From Lachnospiraceae bacterium (GTDB taxonomy: Bacteria; Bacillota; Clostridia; Lachnospirales; Lachnospiraceae), in the NCBI GenBank assembly GCA_017625255.1, contig JAGALK010000008.1, positions 1-64,000 of the forward strand: DNA of 64,000 nucleotides, read 5' to 3'. This document shows positions 43,700-53,527 of the stretch, one piece after another; the stretch's first letter is position 1, and the number at the start of each line of letters is the position of its first letter. The translations under genes and the position numbers were made by a program. The notes under the pieces were generated by a model. The model worked only from the letters and a program-made list of their open reading frames with translations, was not told where the DNA came from and did no database searches.

Positions 43700-45955
43700 C
43701 TACAGCTTCCACACCTCATCATTATACTGTGCAATAGTTCTATCTGATGAAAAGAATCCAGCCTTAGCAATATTTACAAGCATTTTTCTCGCCCATGCTT
43801 TACGATTCTCATATTCTTTTAACGCTTTCTCTTTTTCTTCTTTATAAGATTTCAAATCTAATAATGTCATAAACCAGTCTTTATTCAACAACTCATTATA
43901 AAGTCTTTCTAAATTCTCTTTCTGACCAATTTCCATCAATTCATCACTAATAATAAAATCCAGTGCTTTTTTAATATCTTTATCCTTTTTATAGAAATCT
44001 TTAGAAACATAATCTGCTTTTGCATAATGCTCGATTACCGTATCACTAGACTCACCAAAGATATAAATATTGTCTTTTCCTACTAATTCTGCGATTTCTA
44101 CATTTGCTCCATCCATAGTTCCAAGGGTGATGGCACCATTCAGCATAAATTTCATGTTGCCTGTTCCACTGGCTTCTTTGGAGGCTAAGGAAATCTGTTC
44201 ATGGATATCTGCTGCCGGAATAAGCTTTTCTGCTAAGGTTACATTGTAGTTTTCTACCATAACTACTTTTAAGTATGGAGATACCTCCGGGTCGTTGTCG
44301 ATTAACTGCTGTAAGCAAAGAATCAGATGTATGATATCCTTTGCAATTACATATGCCGGAGCTGCTTTTGCACCAAAAATAACAGTAATTGGTGTAGTTG
44401 GCTTTTTGCCTTCTTTGATTTCAAAATATTTCATAATGACATACAGTGCATTCATCTGCTGTCTCTTATACTCATGTAATCGCTTAATCTGAATATCAAA
44501 TATGGAATTTTCATTTAACATAATTCCCTGTGTGCGTTTTAAATAAGCTGCAAGCTCTGTTTTGCGGGTATTTTTCACACCTAAAATACGGTCTAAAATG
44601 GCATCATCATTTGCAAAATCTAAAAGCTTTTCTAATTCTTTTGCATCCTTTTTAAAGTCAGGCCCAATGAGTTCTTCAATGAGTTTTGTAAGCTGTGGAT
44701 TACAGTGTAACAACCAACGGCGGAAGGTGATTCCGTTTGTTTTATTGTTGAATTTTTCCGGATAAATCTTGTAAAAATTATTTAATTCGGAGTTCTTTAA
44801 AATTTCTGTATGCAGATAAGCCACACCATTTACGCTGTATCCGTAATGGATATCAATATGTGCCATGTGTACCCGTTTTTCATCATCAATGATGTATACA
44901 GATTTATCGTCGTATTTTTTCATGACACGATTATTTAATTCATAAATAATTGGCATTAACTGTGGTACAACCTTTTCTAAATAGTAAATCGGCCATTTTT
45001 CCAATGCCTCTGCAAGAATGGTATGATTGGTATATGCACAGGTTTTTGATACAATTTCAATGGCTTCGTCTATTAGAATTCCCCGTTCCATCAATAAGCG
45101 AATAAGCTCCGGAATCACCATGGTCGGATGCGTATCGTTAATCTGAATGGTCGCATACTCATACAAATCATGGAGATTGCAGCCTCTTTTTACTGCTTCG
45201 TCTAAAATCAGTCTTGCACCGCTGCTTACCATGAAATACTGCTGATATACACGAAGCATACGACCTGCATCATCACTATCATCCGGGTATAAAAATAAGG
45301 TCAGATTTCTGGCAATGTCCTCTTTATTAAAATCAATGCTATCCTTTGAAACAATACTTTCGTCTACAGATTCCACATCAAATAAATGCAGCTTTGTAGT
45401 TCTGTTATCATATCCGGTAACATCTATATCGTACATTCTGGAATTTAAAGTAAATCCGCCAAACTGTATAGGATATACCACATCTGTTTTTGTCAGCCAG
45501 CTTTCTTTTTCTATCCAGGGATTTGGGGTTTCATGCTGCAAATTCTTTTCAAATATCTGTTTGAACAAGCCATAATGATAATTTAATCCGATACCATCTC
45601 CATTTAAGCCTAAGGTCGCAATAGAATCTAAGAAACAAGCTGCAAGTCTTCCTAAACCGCCATTTCCTAAGGATGGTTCAGGTTCTGCTTCCTCAATCTC
45701 TGTAATGTCCTTGCCATTTTCTGCTAAAAGTGCTTTGACTTCCTCATAAATGCCAAGGTTAATCAGGTTATTTGACAATAATTTTCCAATCAAAAATTCT
45801 GCGGAAATATAATAGAGCTTTTTCTTTCCTTCATTACTTTCTTTTTCCTTTGCTAATTCTTTGGTCATTTCCAGTAAAGCATAGTACAATTCTTCATTTG
45901 TACATTCTTTGATTGTCTTATTGCATCTGTCTTTTAAAATCTGAGCTAATTTCAT
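43700..45955 (-). CDS. glgP: Glycogen/alpha-glucan phosphorylase
   Basis: A 751-residue GT35 enzyme that releases glucose 1-phosphate from storage or dietary alpha-glucans. PLP binding is marked by [20 protein letters not shown] (the lysine is in NMKF), followed by [10 protein letters not shown]. Other family blocks are [35 protein letters not shown] and [19 protein letters not shown] at 45955 follows GGAGG by 8 nt. An ATG 15 nt upstream is a possible alternative. It is divergent from an AraC-type regulator, which may control it. Confidence 0.95.
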   Translation of the reverse strand: MKLAQILKDRCNKTIKECTNEELYYALLEMTKELAKEKESNEGKKKLYYISAEFLIGKLLSNNLINLGIYEEVKALLAENGKDITEIEEAEPEPSLGNGGLGRLAACFLDSIATLGLNGDGIGLNYHYGLFKQIFEKNLQHETPNPWIEKESWLTKTDVVYPIQFGGFTLNSRMYDIDVTGYDNRTTKLHLFDVESVDESIVSKDSIDFNKEDIARNLTLFLYPDDSDDAGRMLRVYQQYFMVSSGARLILDEAVKRGCNLHDLYEYATIQINDTHPTMVIPELIRLLMERGILIDEAIEIVSKTCAYTNHTILAEALEKWPIYYLEKVVPQLMPIIYELNNRVMKKYDDKSVYIIDDEKRVHMAHIDIHYGYSVNGVAYLHTEILKNSELNNFYKIYPEKFNNKTNGITFRRWLLHCNPQLTKLIEELIGPDFKKDAKELEKLLDFANDDAILDRILGVKNTRKTELAAYLKRTQGIMLNENSIFDIQIKRLHEYKRQQMNALYVIMKYFEIKEGKKPTTPITVIFGAKAAPAYVIAKDIIHLILCLQQLIDNDPEVSPYLKVVMVENYNVTLAEKLIPAADIHEQISLASKEASGTGNMKFMLNGAITLGTMDGANVEIAELVGKDNIYIFGESSDTVIEHYAKADYVSKDFYKKDKDIKKALDFIISDELMEIGQKENLERLYNELLNKDWFMTLLDLKSYKEEKEKALKEYENRKAWARKMLVNIAKAGFFSSDRTIAQYNDEVWKL

Positions 45956-46050
45956 TTCATTTTCCTCCATTTATGCTATCCTTTATCTTAAACGATATTT
46001 TATATACTCGCAATATTTGTATATTATACTCTTATACACTGCTTTTTTCT

Positions 46051-46080
46051 TGTAATATTTCAGCCAAAAGTAGTACAATA
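46051..46080 (+). promoter_or_regulatory. Promoter of the AraC-type gene
   Basis: On the plus strand there is TTGTAA (46051-46056), an 18-bp spacer and TACAAT (46075-46080), with an AAAAGGAG site and the ATG about 27 bp downstream. Confidence 0.55.
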
Positions 46081-46106
46081 CTATCATCTTTTAAAAGGAG
46101 TTTTTT

Positions 46107-46982
46107 ATGAATATACTAGAATATGAAAATTATCAGGAAAAAAAATCCCATGGAAATCCTAGTTTTCCTTATATTACTTATCTTTGCTCAATTCCTTTGG
46201 ATTTTATGTCTGTTCCTTTGCACTGGCATGAGGAAATGGAGATTATTTACATAAAAAAGGGAAAGGGCATCGTTACTGTGGATTTAGAAAATTATCATGT
46301 ATCTGCCGGTTCAATGGTTTTGATTATTCCCGGTCAGCTTCATTCCATTCATCAGTACGAAAATACTTCTATGGAATATGAAAATATTATTTTTCATCCA
46401 AATATACTTATGTCAAGGCAATCGGATGACTGCACAACAGATTTTTTTCAGCCATTATTTTTTGGAACTATTTCTTTGCCGACACTACTGACACCTTCAT
46501 TAAAAAATTATAAAGAAATTGCTTCCTGCATTGACGATGCGGATGAAATCTGTAAAATCTATCCTAAAGCCTACCAATTTGCTTTAAAAAGTCAGCTTAT
46601 GCGATTCTTTTTCCTGCTTTTTTCTACCTGTGCCAAGGAAAAGAATTTACCAAAAAACCCCAGAACTCTTGACAAAATAAAGCAAATTATTAAATATATA
46701 GAATGTAATTATATGAGAAAAATAACTATTGCCGACATTTCCGGTGAAACAGGATTAAGTCAGTCCCATTTCATGAAATATTTTAAACAGACCATGGGGA
46801 CTTCTTTTATTGAATATCTCAATGAATACCGACTGACTATGGCTTCAAGACTGCTGCTTTCTTCGGATTCTTCCATCTTGGATATTGCAAATGAGGTAGG
46901 ATTCGAAAATCTCTCCTATTTTAACCGATTATTTAAGAGACACTTCGGCACAACACCCAGTCATTATAGAAAGTTGAGGTAA
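46107..46982 (+). CDS. AraC family transcriptional regulator
   Basis: A 291-residue regulator with an N-terminal cupin ligand domain (about 25-110; LHWHEEMEIIYIKKGKGIVT; MVLIIPGQLHSIHQYE) and a C-terminal double helix-turn-helix (about 190-290; ITIADISGETGLSQSHFMKY; FENLSYFNRLFKRHFGTTPS). The cupin type usually senses sugars. It is divergent from glgP, which is a candidate target. The CNNM/CorC gene starts 6 nt after its stop. Confidence 0.93.
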   Translation: MNILEYENYQEKKSHGNPSFPYITYLCSIPLDFMSVPLHWHEEMEIIYIKKGKGIVTVDLENYHVSAGSMVLIIPGQLHSIHQYENTSMEYENIIFHPNILMSRQSDDCTTDFFQPLFFGTISLPTLLTPSLKNYKEIASCIDDADEICKIYPKAYQFALKSQLMRFFFLLFSTCAKEKNLPKNPRTLDKIKQIIKYIECNYMRKITIADISGETGLSQSHFMKYFKQTMGTSFIEYLNEYRLTMASRLLLSSDSSILDIANEVGFENLSYFNRLFKRHFGTTPSHYRKLR

Positions 46983-46988
46983 ATTTTT

Positions 46989-48254
46989 TTGGACACAGCA
47001 TCTACTGCACAATTAATTTTCTTATTTGTTTTACTGGCTCTTTCTGCTTTCTTTTCATCCGCAGAAACTGCTTTTACCACCACTAACCGTATTCGTATGC
47101 GTACCTTGGCAGATAGCGGCAACAAACGGGCAAAAAGAGTACTCTCTATTACAGACAATATGCAAAAAATGCTCAGTGCCATTTTGATTGGTAATAACAT
47201 TGTAAATCTGTCAGCCTCCTCCATCGCTACAACCCTTGCCATTCATATTTTTGGCAGTGTCGGAGCAGGAATTGCCACAGGTATTCTAACCATTCTCATT
47301 TTGATTTTTGGTGAAATTTCACCTAAAACGCTGGCAACTATCCATGCAGATAATATTGCACTTGCTTATTCTTCTATTATCTATGGACTTATGTATATAC
47401 TGACACCGGTTATTTTTATTATTAATTGGCTGTCTATGGGCTTTTTAAAGCTTCTTCGCATCGACCCTAATACACAAAAAGCCACCATGACGGAGGAAGA
47501 ATTTAAGACTATCGTGGATGTGGGACACGAAACCGGTGTTTTGGAAAATTCTGAACATGAAATGATTAGTAATCTGTTTGATTTTGGTGATTCTTATGCC
47601 AGAGAAATCATGATTCCGCGAATTGATATGACCTTTGCCCGTTTAGACAGTACCTACGACGAATTAATTGAAATTTTTCGTAAGGATAAATTCACAAGAC
47701 TTCCGGTTTATGAAGATAATACGGATAATGTTGTTGGTATCATCAATATGAAGGACTTACTTTTATGCGAGGATAAGATACACTTTCATGTATGCGATTT
47801 AATTCGCGAGCCGTACTTTACCTATGAACACAAAAATACTGCCGAATTGTTTGTAGAAATGCAAAAAAGCTCTATCAACATTGCTATTGTATTGGATGAA
47901 TATGGTGTTACCGCAGGAATGATTACCTTAGAAGATTTATTAGAGGAAATTGTTGGTGAAATCCGTGATGAATATGACGGAGACGAAGAAGATCCATTGG
48001 TGAAAATCAATGATAGGGAATATCATATTCAAGGCTCTATGAATTTAGAGGATTTGTGTGATGCACTAAATCTTCCTTTTTACTCAGAGGACTATGAAAC
48101 CGTTGGAGGCTATCTGATTGGACTTCTTGACCATCTGCCGGAAAAGAATGAAATTATTATTACCGATGAGGACATTTTGCTTCAGGTGGAAAAAATGGAT
48201 AAAAATCGTATTGAACGAATCTATATGAAGCTTCCTGAAAAGTCAGCAAACTAA
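46989..48254 (+). CDS. CNNM/CorC-type membrane protein with CBS domains
   Basis: A 421-residue integral membrane protein of the hemolysin C/CorC family, linked in several bacteria to magnesium or other cation export. The N-terminal DUF21 region has about four membrane segments (LIFLFVLLALSAFFSSAETA; ILTILILIFGEISPKTLATI). A CBS pair lies at about 200-330 (REIMIPRIDMTFARLDSTYD; FTRLPVYEDNTDNVVGIINM). A C-terminal CorC/HlyC domain is at about 345-410. The start is TTG at 46989, chosen because TTGAGGT lies 8-9 nt upstream and no ATG is available. It is expressed behind the AraC gene. Confidence 0.92.
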   Translation: MDTASTAQLIFLFVLLALSAFFSSAETAFTTTNRIRMRTLADSGNKRAKRVLSITDNMQKMLSAILIGNNIVNLSASSIATTLAIHIFGSVGAGIATGILTILILIFGEISPKTLATIHADNIALAYSSIIYGLMYILTPVIFIINWLSMGFLKLLRIDPNTQKATMTEEEFKTIVDVGHETGVLENSEHEMISNLFDFGDSYAREIMIPRIDMTFARLDSTYDELIEIFRKDKFTRLPVYEDNTDNVVGIINMKDLLLCEDKIHFHVCDLIREPYFTYEHKNTAELFVEMQKSSINIAIVLDEYGVTAGMITLEDLLEEIVGEIRDEYDGDEEDPLVKINDREYHIQGSMNLEDLCDALNLPFYSEDYETVGGYLIGLLDHLPEKNEIIITDEDILLQVEKMDKNRIERIYMKLPEKSAN

Positions 48255-48262
48255 CAAATACT

Positions 48263-48293
48263 GCCGGGGTATCCATTGTTTAGGATTCCCGGC
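48263..48293. terminator. Bidirectional terminator between convergent genes
   Basis: A hairpin GCCGGG-ATCC / GGAT-CCCGGC with small internal asymmetries, between the plus-strand CNNM gene ending at 48254 and the minus-strand amidase ending at 48301. The plus strand continues TGCAATTTTAT. Confidence 0.75.
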
Positions 48294-48300
48294 TGCAATT

Positions 48301-49140
48301 TTATAAATGTGCCGTAGAAATAATCATCGTCACATACCCTAATCTTCGTAAATGTGTCTGCAAATCCAACGCTTCTTCAATGGAATTTTCTCTCCCTGCA
48401 ATTACATGAATAACCTCATCCAATTTAAATACAAAAGAATCAAATCCCTGCGCCTTTAACTGCTCTGCTAAGAAGTTTGCTGTATTAAAATGACGGAAAC
48501 GCCCTACTTCCACACCATAATACAAATCCTCTTCTTCTTTCTCATTCTCCCAATCCTCTTGATTTAATGCATCCATTGCCATTTCCACCCGATGATCCAT
48601 CATTCTATCCGGCAATGGCACTTCATTTTCAATCCCATCGGCAATGGCTTCTGCTATGGCATCAAAATTATCATCAAAAATCTGATTATCCTTATCACTG
48701 TTGATAAAACCTGTTTCAATAAGTACCGCCGGCATTTCTGTTCTCCTTAATACGACTAAGCCGGTTCTCTCATCAATACCAAGATTCGCAAATCCCAATT
48801 TCTCCAATTCTCTATTGATAGAGTCCGCAATGACTTCTGCTCTTTCATCCCCACCATAAATAAGGGTCTGCACTCCATTATAGGTATTGTCATTTTCTCC
48901 TGAATTTCGGTGAAAAGAGATAAAATAGTCCGCATCTGCATCATTCGCAATCTGCGCTTTTTCATATGGTGACTGATATATATCATCCGTTCTGGTATAA
49001 ATCACATCATATCCCCGCTGCTCTAAAATATTACCTACCGCTAAAGCCAAACGGAGATTATCGTCCTTTTCCCTTCTGCCCTGATATCTGGCTCCGTTAT
49101 CAAATCCACCATGCCCTGCATCTATTACAATTGTTGCCAA
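48301..49140 (-). CDS. N-acetylmuramoyl-L-alanine amidase with SPOR domain, CwlC-like
   Basis: A 279-residue peptidoglycan amidase. Amidase_3 covers about residues 1-175, with zinc and catalytic motifs IDAGHGGFDNGA, FISFHRNSGEND and AVLIETGFINS. A SPOR-type domain follows at about 205-279 (YYGVEVGRFRHFNTANFLAE). There is no signal peptide, as in Bacillus CwlC, which acts when the sporulating mother cell lyses, so a late-sporulation role is a reasonable inference. The start is TTG at 49140 with TAGGAG 7 nt upstream. Confidence 0.92.
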   Translation of the reverse strand: MATIVIDAGHGGFDNGARYQGRREKDDNLRLALAVGNILEQRGYDVIYTRTDDIYQSPYEKAQIANDADADYFISFHRNSGENDNTYNGVQTLIYGGDERAEVIADSINRELEKLGFANLGIDERTGLVVLRRTEMPAVLIETGFINSDKDNQIFDDNFDAIAEAIADGIENEVPLPDRMMDHRVEMAMDALNQEDWENEKEEEDLYYGVEVGRFRHFNTANFLAEQLKAQGFDSFVFKLDEVIHVIAGRENSIEEALDLQTHLRRLGYVTMIISTAHL

Positions 49141-49292
49141 GGTTAAACTCCTACAGCTATTTTCCCTTTATCTTATGCATCTTTCCATATAATGACACAC
49201 AAACCAAACGGTATAAATTCGTTTTTTACTTGCACTTAGTCTTTGATTGTATAATAATAAGTGAAGAACTTTTTTTAAGGAGAATTATCGTC

Positions 49293-49865
49293 ATGAACAA
49301 TCAAAGGACTAAAAAACTTGCCCTGTCGGCTATGCTTTTAGCTGTTGGACTTGTGCTTCCACTATTTACAGGTCAGATTCCTCAGGTAGGAAATATGCTT
49401 CTTCCTATGCATATCCCTGTATTTTTGTGTGGTCTTATCTGTGGATGGAAATATGGTCTTGCTATAGGCTTTATCACACCATTACTTCGGTCTGCTGTAT
49501 TTGGCGTACCTATATTGTTTCCATCTGCCATTGCTATGGCTTTTGAACTAATGACCTATGGCTTTGTCATTGGATTTTTATATAATCGCTGCAAATGGAA
49601 ATGTATCCTTTCCCTATATCGCTCTATGCTGGCAGCCATGCTAAGCGGCCGTATTGTATGGGGATTTGTACAAATTCTACTTTTAGGTATCGGTACAGAA
49701 GGATTTACGCTTCAGGCATTTTTTGCCGGTGCTTTTTTCAATGCTGTTCCGGGTATCATTTTGCAATTAATTTTAATTCCATCTCTGATGCTGGCATTAA
49801 ACAAAACAGGTTTGGTTACTTTTAAAAAACACAAGAAAGAAGTGCACGCCTATGTACACAAATAA
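49293..49865 (+). CDS. ECF transporter S component (vitamin/nucleoside uptake type)
   Basis: A 190-residue protein with about six membrane helices (KLALSAMLLAVGLVLPLF; IPVFLCGLICGWKYGLAIGF; AFELMTYGFVIGFLYNRCKW). It fits the substrate-binding S subunit of ECF transporters, which borrows a shared EcfA/EcfT module encoded elsewhere. The substrate cannot be named from sequence. The next gene, a P-loop kinase, overlaps it by 14 nt, which suggests the imported compound is phosphorylated on entry. ATG at 49293 follows AAGGAG. Confidence 0.88.
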   Translation: MNNQRTKKLALSAMLLAVGLVLPLFTGQIPQVGNMLLPMHIPVFLCGLICGWKYGLAIGFITPLLRSAVFGVPILFPSAIAMAFELMTYGFVIGFLYNRCKWKCILSLYRSMLAAMLSGRIVWGFVQILLLGIGTEGFTLQAFFAGAFFNAVPGIILQLILIPSLMLALNKTGLVTFKKHKKEVHAYVHK

Positions 49866-50424
49866 TTTTATCACTATTGCTGCTTCTGCTAAAAAGCAAA
49901 TACAAAAGCTTTTAGAAAATAAATCGCAGCTTCTTATTTCCATAGACGGCAGATGTGCTTCCGGAAAAACAACGCTTGCTGCCTATTTACAGGAGAATTT
50001 TTCCTGTGCAGTCATTCATATGGATGATTTTTTTCTTCGACCTGAGCAAAGAACAAAAAAGCGTTTAAATGAGCCTGGCGGAAATGTGGATTATGAAAGA
50101 TTTTTTGAAGAAGTCATACTTCCCTTAAAAGAAAAAAAAGCGTTTTCCTATCGTCCCTATGACTGTCATAGCCAGTGTTTTAAAAAATCTATTCAAATAG
50201 ATAAAAATCAAATTACAATTATTGAAGGTTCTTACTCAGCACATCCCTATTTTGGAGATATTTATGATTTATACATTTTTTTAGATGTGGATAAGGAAAC
50301 ACAGATGGAGCGAATTCGCAAACGAAATGGCGAAATAATGGCTGAAAGATTTGAAAATCTATGGATTCCTTTAGAAGAAAAATATTTTTCTGCTTTTAAC
50401 ATTCAAGAAAAAAACGGAGTATAG
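49852..50424 (+). CDS. Uridine-kinase-like P-loop kinase
   Basis: A 190-residue kinase of the uridine kinase/phosphoribulokinase fold. Walker A is SIDGRCASGKTTLAAYLQ at about residues 29-46. The substrate Asp region is VIHMDDFFLRPEQR, the downstream motif is IIEGSYSAHPYF, and the lid arginines are in QMERIRKRNG. Its start lies inside the ECF S-component gene, so translation is coupled. It probably phosphorylates the imported nucleoside or vitamin; the substrate is unknown. Confidence 0.88.
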   Translation: MYTNNFITIAASAKKQIQKLLENKSQLLISIDGRCASGKTTLAAYLQENFSCAVIHMDDFFLRPEQRTKKRLNEPGGNVDYERFFEEVILPLKEKKAFSYRPYDCHSQCFKKSIQIDKNQITIIEGSYSAHPYFGDIYDLYIFLDVDKETQMERIRKRNGEIMAERFENLWIPLEEKYFSAFNIQEKNGV

Positions 50425-50450
50425 CAAGATTTGCTATATTCCGTCTTTTT
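50414..50450 (+). terminator. Terminator after the ECF/kinase pair
   Basis: A 14-bp stem (ACGGAGTATAGCAA with TTGCTATATTCCGT, one G-U pair) followed by CTTTTT on the plus strand. The TAG stop of the kinase gene is inside the left arm. Confidence 0.88.
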
Positions 50451-50464
50451 ATGTCTGCAAAATT

Positions 50465-52255
50465 TTATTCTTCTACTTCTGCAATTTCTAACTGTAATTC
50501 CTCTAACTGTTTTTTATCTACAGCTCCCGGTGCTGCTGTCATCAGACAGGAAGCATCCTTCACCTTCGGGAATGCAATAACATCACGGATAGAATCTGCA
50601 TGAACCATATGCATAACCATACGGTCAACACCATAGGCAAGTCCTGCATGTGGCGGAACACCATATTTGAAAGCATCAATTAAGAAGCCAAACTGCTCAT
50701 GGGCACTTTCTTTGGTGAAGCCTAATACTTCAAACATCTTCTCCTGTACATCATCCTGATGGATTCGAACTGAACCACCACCAAGCTCTGTACCGTTCAA
50801 TACGATATCATACGCTTTTGCACGAACTGAACCCGGATCTGTATCCACATTTTCCCAATCCTCTTCGATTGGCATGGTGAATGGATGGTGCATTGCCATA
50901 TATCTTTCCTCTTCATCAGACCACTCTAATAATGGGAACTCTGTTACCCATAAGAAATTGTACTGATTTGGATCTAATAAATCTAACTCTTTTGCCAATT
51001 CTAAACGAAGTGCACCAAGTACATTCCAAACAATTTTATTCTTATCTGCTGCAAATAATAGTAAATCTCCTGCTTCACCTTCCATAGCTTTTACTAAAGC
51101 ATCTAATTCATCCTCTGTCATGAATTTAGAGAAAGAAGATTTGTATGTGCCGTCTTCATTAATACAAAGATATGCTAAACCTTTTGCTCCGTAACCCTTT
51201 GCAAATTCTACTAATTTGTCAATTTTCTTTCTTGGCATTGCGCCCTGTCCTTTGGCATTGATACCACGAACAGAACCACCGTTTTCTAAAGCTCCGGTAA
51301 ATACACCAAAGCCGCAGCCTTTTACGATTTCAGATACATCCTTTAATTCCATGCCAAAACGGGTATCCGGCTTATCTGAACCGAAGCGATCCATTGCTTC
51401 CTGCCATGGCATTCTCTGCAATGGCAGCTTAATATCTACACCGATAGCTTCTTTGAATACATATTGTAATAATCTTTCATTAACATCTAATACATCATCA
51501 ATATCCACAAAGGATAATTCCATATCTGCCTGTGTAAATTCCGGCTGACGGTCTGCTCTCAAATCCTCATCACGGAAGCATTTTGCAATCTGGAAATAAC
51601 GATCATAACCGGAACACATCAAAAGCTGCTTAAAAATCTGTGGTGACTGTGGCAATGCATAGAAATTACCTGGGTGTACACGACTTGGTACAAGGTAATC
51701 TCTTGCGCCTTCCGGTGTGGATTTGCAGAGGATTGGTGTCTCAATCTCTAAAAATCCTTCCTTCATCATAAATTCACGCATTAAATAAATTACTTTACTT
51801 CTAAGCATAAGATTACGCTGGATATCCGGTCTTCTTAAATCTAAGTAACGGTATTTTAAACGAAGCTCATCCTTTGTCTGGCTGTTTTCCTCGATTGGGA
51901 ATGGCGGTGTGTCTGCTTCGGATAAGATACGGATATCCTCTGCAATGATTTCAATATCACCGGTTTTTAAGTTCTCATTTACTGCTGCGGAACGCTTCTG
52001 CACTTTTCCTGTAACAGCTACTACAAATTCGCTTCTTAAGGTTCCTGCCTTTGCAAAACCTTCTGCACCTACGGTATCTTCATCAAATACAATCTGTAGA
52101 ATGCCGGAACGGTCTCTTAAATCTATAAAAATTAATGCTCCTAAATTACGACGCTTCTGTACCCATCCCATAACAGTGACGGTTTCACCGATGTTTGCAT
52201 TGGATACTTCGGTACATCTGTGGCTTCTGTGTAAGCCTTTCATTGATTCTGCCAT
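50465..52255 (-). CDS. aspS: Aspartyl-tRNA synthetase
   Basis: A 596-residue class IIb synthetase. The N-terminal OB anticodon-binding domain contains VTVMGWVQKRRNLGALIFID. Class II motif 2 is in FRDEDLRADRQPEFTQADME and motif 3 in GLAYGVDRMVMHMV. A GAD insertion is present at about 285-415. It follows hisS 12 nt downstream, the common hisS-aspS pair. An AGGAGG site precedes ATG at 52255. Confidence 0.97.
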   Translation of the reverse strand: MAESMKGLHRSHRCTEVSNANIGETVTVMGWVQKRRNLGALIFIDLRDRSGILQIVFDEDTVGAEGFAKAGTLRSEFVVAVTGKVQKRSAAVNENLKTGDIEIIAEDIRILSEADTPPFPIEENSQTKDELRLKYRYLDLRRPDIQRNLMLRSKVIYLMREFMMKEGFLEIETPILCKSTPEGARDYLVPSRVHPGNFYALPQSPQIFKQLLMCSGYDRYFQIAKCFRDEDLRADRQPEFTQADMELSFVDIDDVLDVNERLLQYVFKEAIGVDIKLPLQRMPWQEAMDRFGSDKPDTRFGMELKDVSEIVKGCGFGVFTGALENGGSVRGINAKGQGAMPRKKIDKLVEFAKGYGAKGLAYLCINEDGTYKSSFSKFMTEDELDALVKAMEGEAGDLLLFAADKNKIVWNVLGALRLELAKELDLLDPNQYNFLWVTEFPLLEWSDEEERYMAMHHPFTMPIEEDWENVDTDPGSVRAKAYDIVLNGTELGGGSVRIHQDDVQEKMFEVLGFTKESAHEQFGFLIDAFKYGVPPHAGLAYGVDRMVMHMVHADSIRDVIAFPKVKDASCLMTAAPGAVDKKQLEELQLEIAEVEE

Positions 52256-52267
52256 TTATTTTTCCTC

Positions 52268-53527
52268 CTATCGATTAAAAAACTCCTCAAACTCTTCATA
52301 ACCTTCGGCGGTTAATTTTTCCTTCTGGAATTTTTTATTTTTATTCATACGAACCACTAAAACATGCTGTCCATTTTTTCTGGCTTTCTGCGCTTTGCCA
52401 ATGACTTCACAAAGCTTGTCCGCCGGATAATTCTTCTCAATTAAGTACGCGATTTTCTTTGGCTGCTTAGGAACCTTAAAGCCCTGTTCCATAAGTAAGA
52501 GAATAATTCTCTCAAAACCAATGGAAAATCCACAAGCCGGTACATCATTGCCGGTGAAGTTGCCAATCATTTTATCATATCTTCCGCCACCGCCGCAGCT
52601 TCCGCCAAATTCCGGAATGGCAATTTCAAAAATAGTACCTGTATAATATCCCATTCCACGAACCAGTGTCGGGTCAAATACCATCTTAAAATCGGCAGCT
52701 TTTGTAGCTTCTACGCTGGCAATGATTTCAGAAAGATTTGCTTTTACATCCTCTTCCAAGAAATCTCCTAAGGTATCTGCTAAAATACTAATGGCCTTTA
52801 CGCTGTCTGTTTCATTTTCTACTGCTTTAAATAAATCTAAATATTTATCAATAGCAGCTTTCTCGTAGCCTGCTGACTCTAATTCTGCTGCAACGCCTTC
52901 TAAGCCGATTTTATCCATCTTATCTAAAGTAATAAATACTTCATCATAGGAATCCTCTGCAAATCCACTGTAAGCTGCCATTGCTTTTAAAATACGACGC
53001 TCATTGATGCGGATTTCGAAGTTTTTAAATCCTAATTTTCCTAATGTGGTAGTTGTGGCTAAAATCAATTCGATTTCTGCTAAATCAGACGGTTCGCCTA
53101 AGATATCAATATCACACTGGGTAAACTGACGATAACGGCCTCTCTGTGGTCTGTCTGCTCTCCACACACTTCCAATCTGCAATGCCTTGAATGGGGATGG
53201 CAGATTGTTTGCATTATTAGAATAAAATCTTGCCAACGGAACGGTCAAATCATAGCGCATTCCCATATCCACTAAATCTGCTTCACTTTCGGCAGTTTCT
53301 AATTTTAACTTTTCGCCTCTTTTTAATACTTTAAAAATCAGTTTTTCATTTTCGCCGCCCTGTTTGCTGCTTAAGTTGCCGATATTTTCCATACAAGGAG
53401 TTTCAATCGGTGTAAAACCGAAGCTTCTGTATGTATCCTTGATTACACTAATCACATAATCACGAATTTGCATCTCTTCCGGTAAAATATCTTTCATCCC
53501 GGTTACGGGTTTTTTTGCTAATGCCAT
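52268..53527 (-). CDS. hisS: Histidyl-tRNA synthetase
   Basis: A 419-residue class II synthetase. Class II motif 2 is in QIGSVWRADRPQRGRYRQFT with FTQCDIDILGE after it. The histidine-specific block LVRGMGYYTGTIFEIA and motif 3 in CGFSIGFERIILLL are present, and the C-terminus holds a shortened anticodon-binding domain. The start overlaps the hemZ end by 10 nt. Confidence 0.96.
   Translation of the reverse strand: MALAKKPVTGMKDILPEEMQIRDYVISVIKDTYRSFGFTPIETPCMENIGNLSSKQGGENEKLIFKVLKRGEKLKLETAESEADLVDMGMRYDLTVPLARFYSNNANNLPSPFKALQIGSVWRADRPQRGRYRQFTQCDIDILGEPSDLAEIELILATTTTLGKLGFKNFEIRINERRILKAMAAYSGFAEDSYDEVFITLDKMDKIGLEGVAAELESAGYEKAAIDKYLDLFKAVENETDSVKAISILADTLGDFLEEDVKANLSEIIASVEATKAADFKMVFDPTLVRGMGYYTGTIFEIAIPEFGGSCGGGGRYDKMIGNFTGNDVPACGFSIGFERIILLLMEQGFKVPKQPKKIAYLIEKNYPADKLCEVIGKAQKARKNGQHVLVVRMNKNKKFQKEKLTAEGYEEFEEFFNR

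Noticed and set aside
46989-48254. Calling the CNNM/CorC protein a hemolysin
   Set aside because: The name is historical. The DUF21, CBS and CorC domains point to cation transport or homeostasis.
48966-49292. Longer N-terminus for the ECF S-component starting at 48966
   Set aside because: The extension is antisense to the amidase gene. The ATG at 49293 has a good AAGGAG site and starts at the expected first helix.
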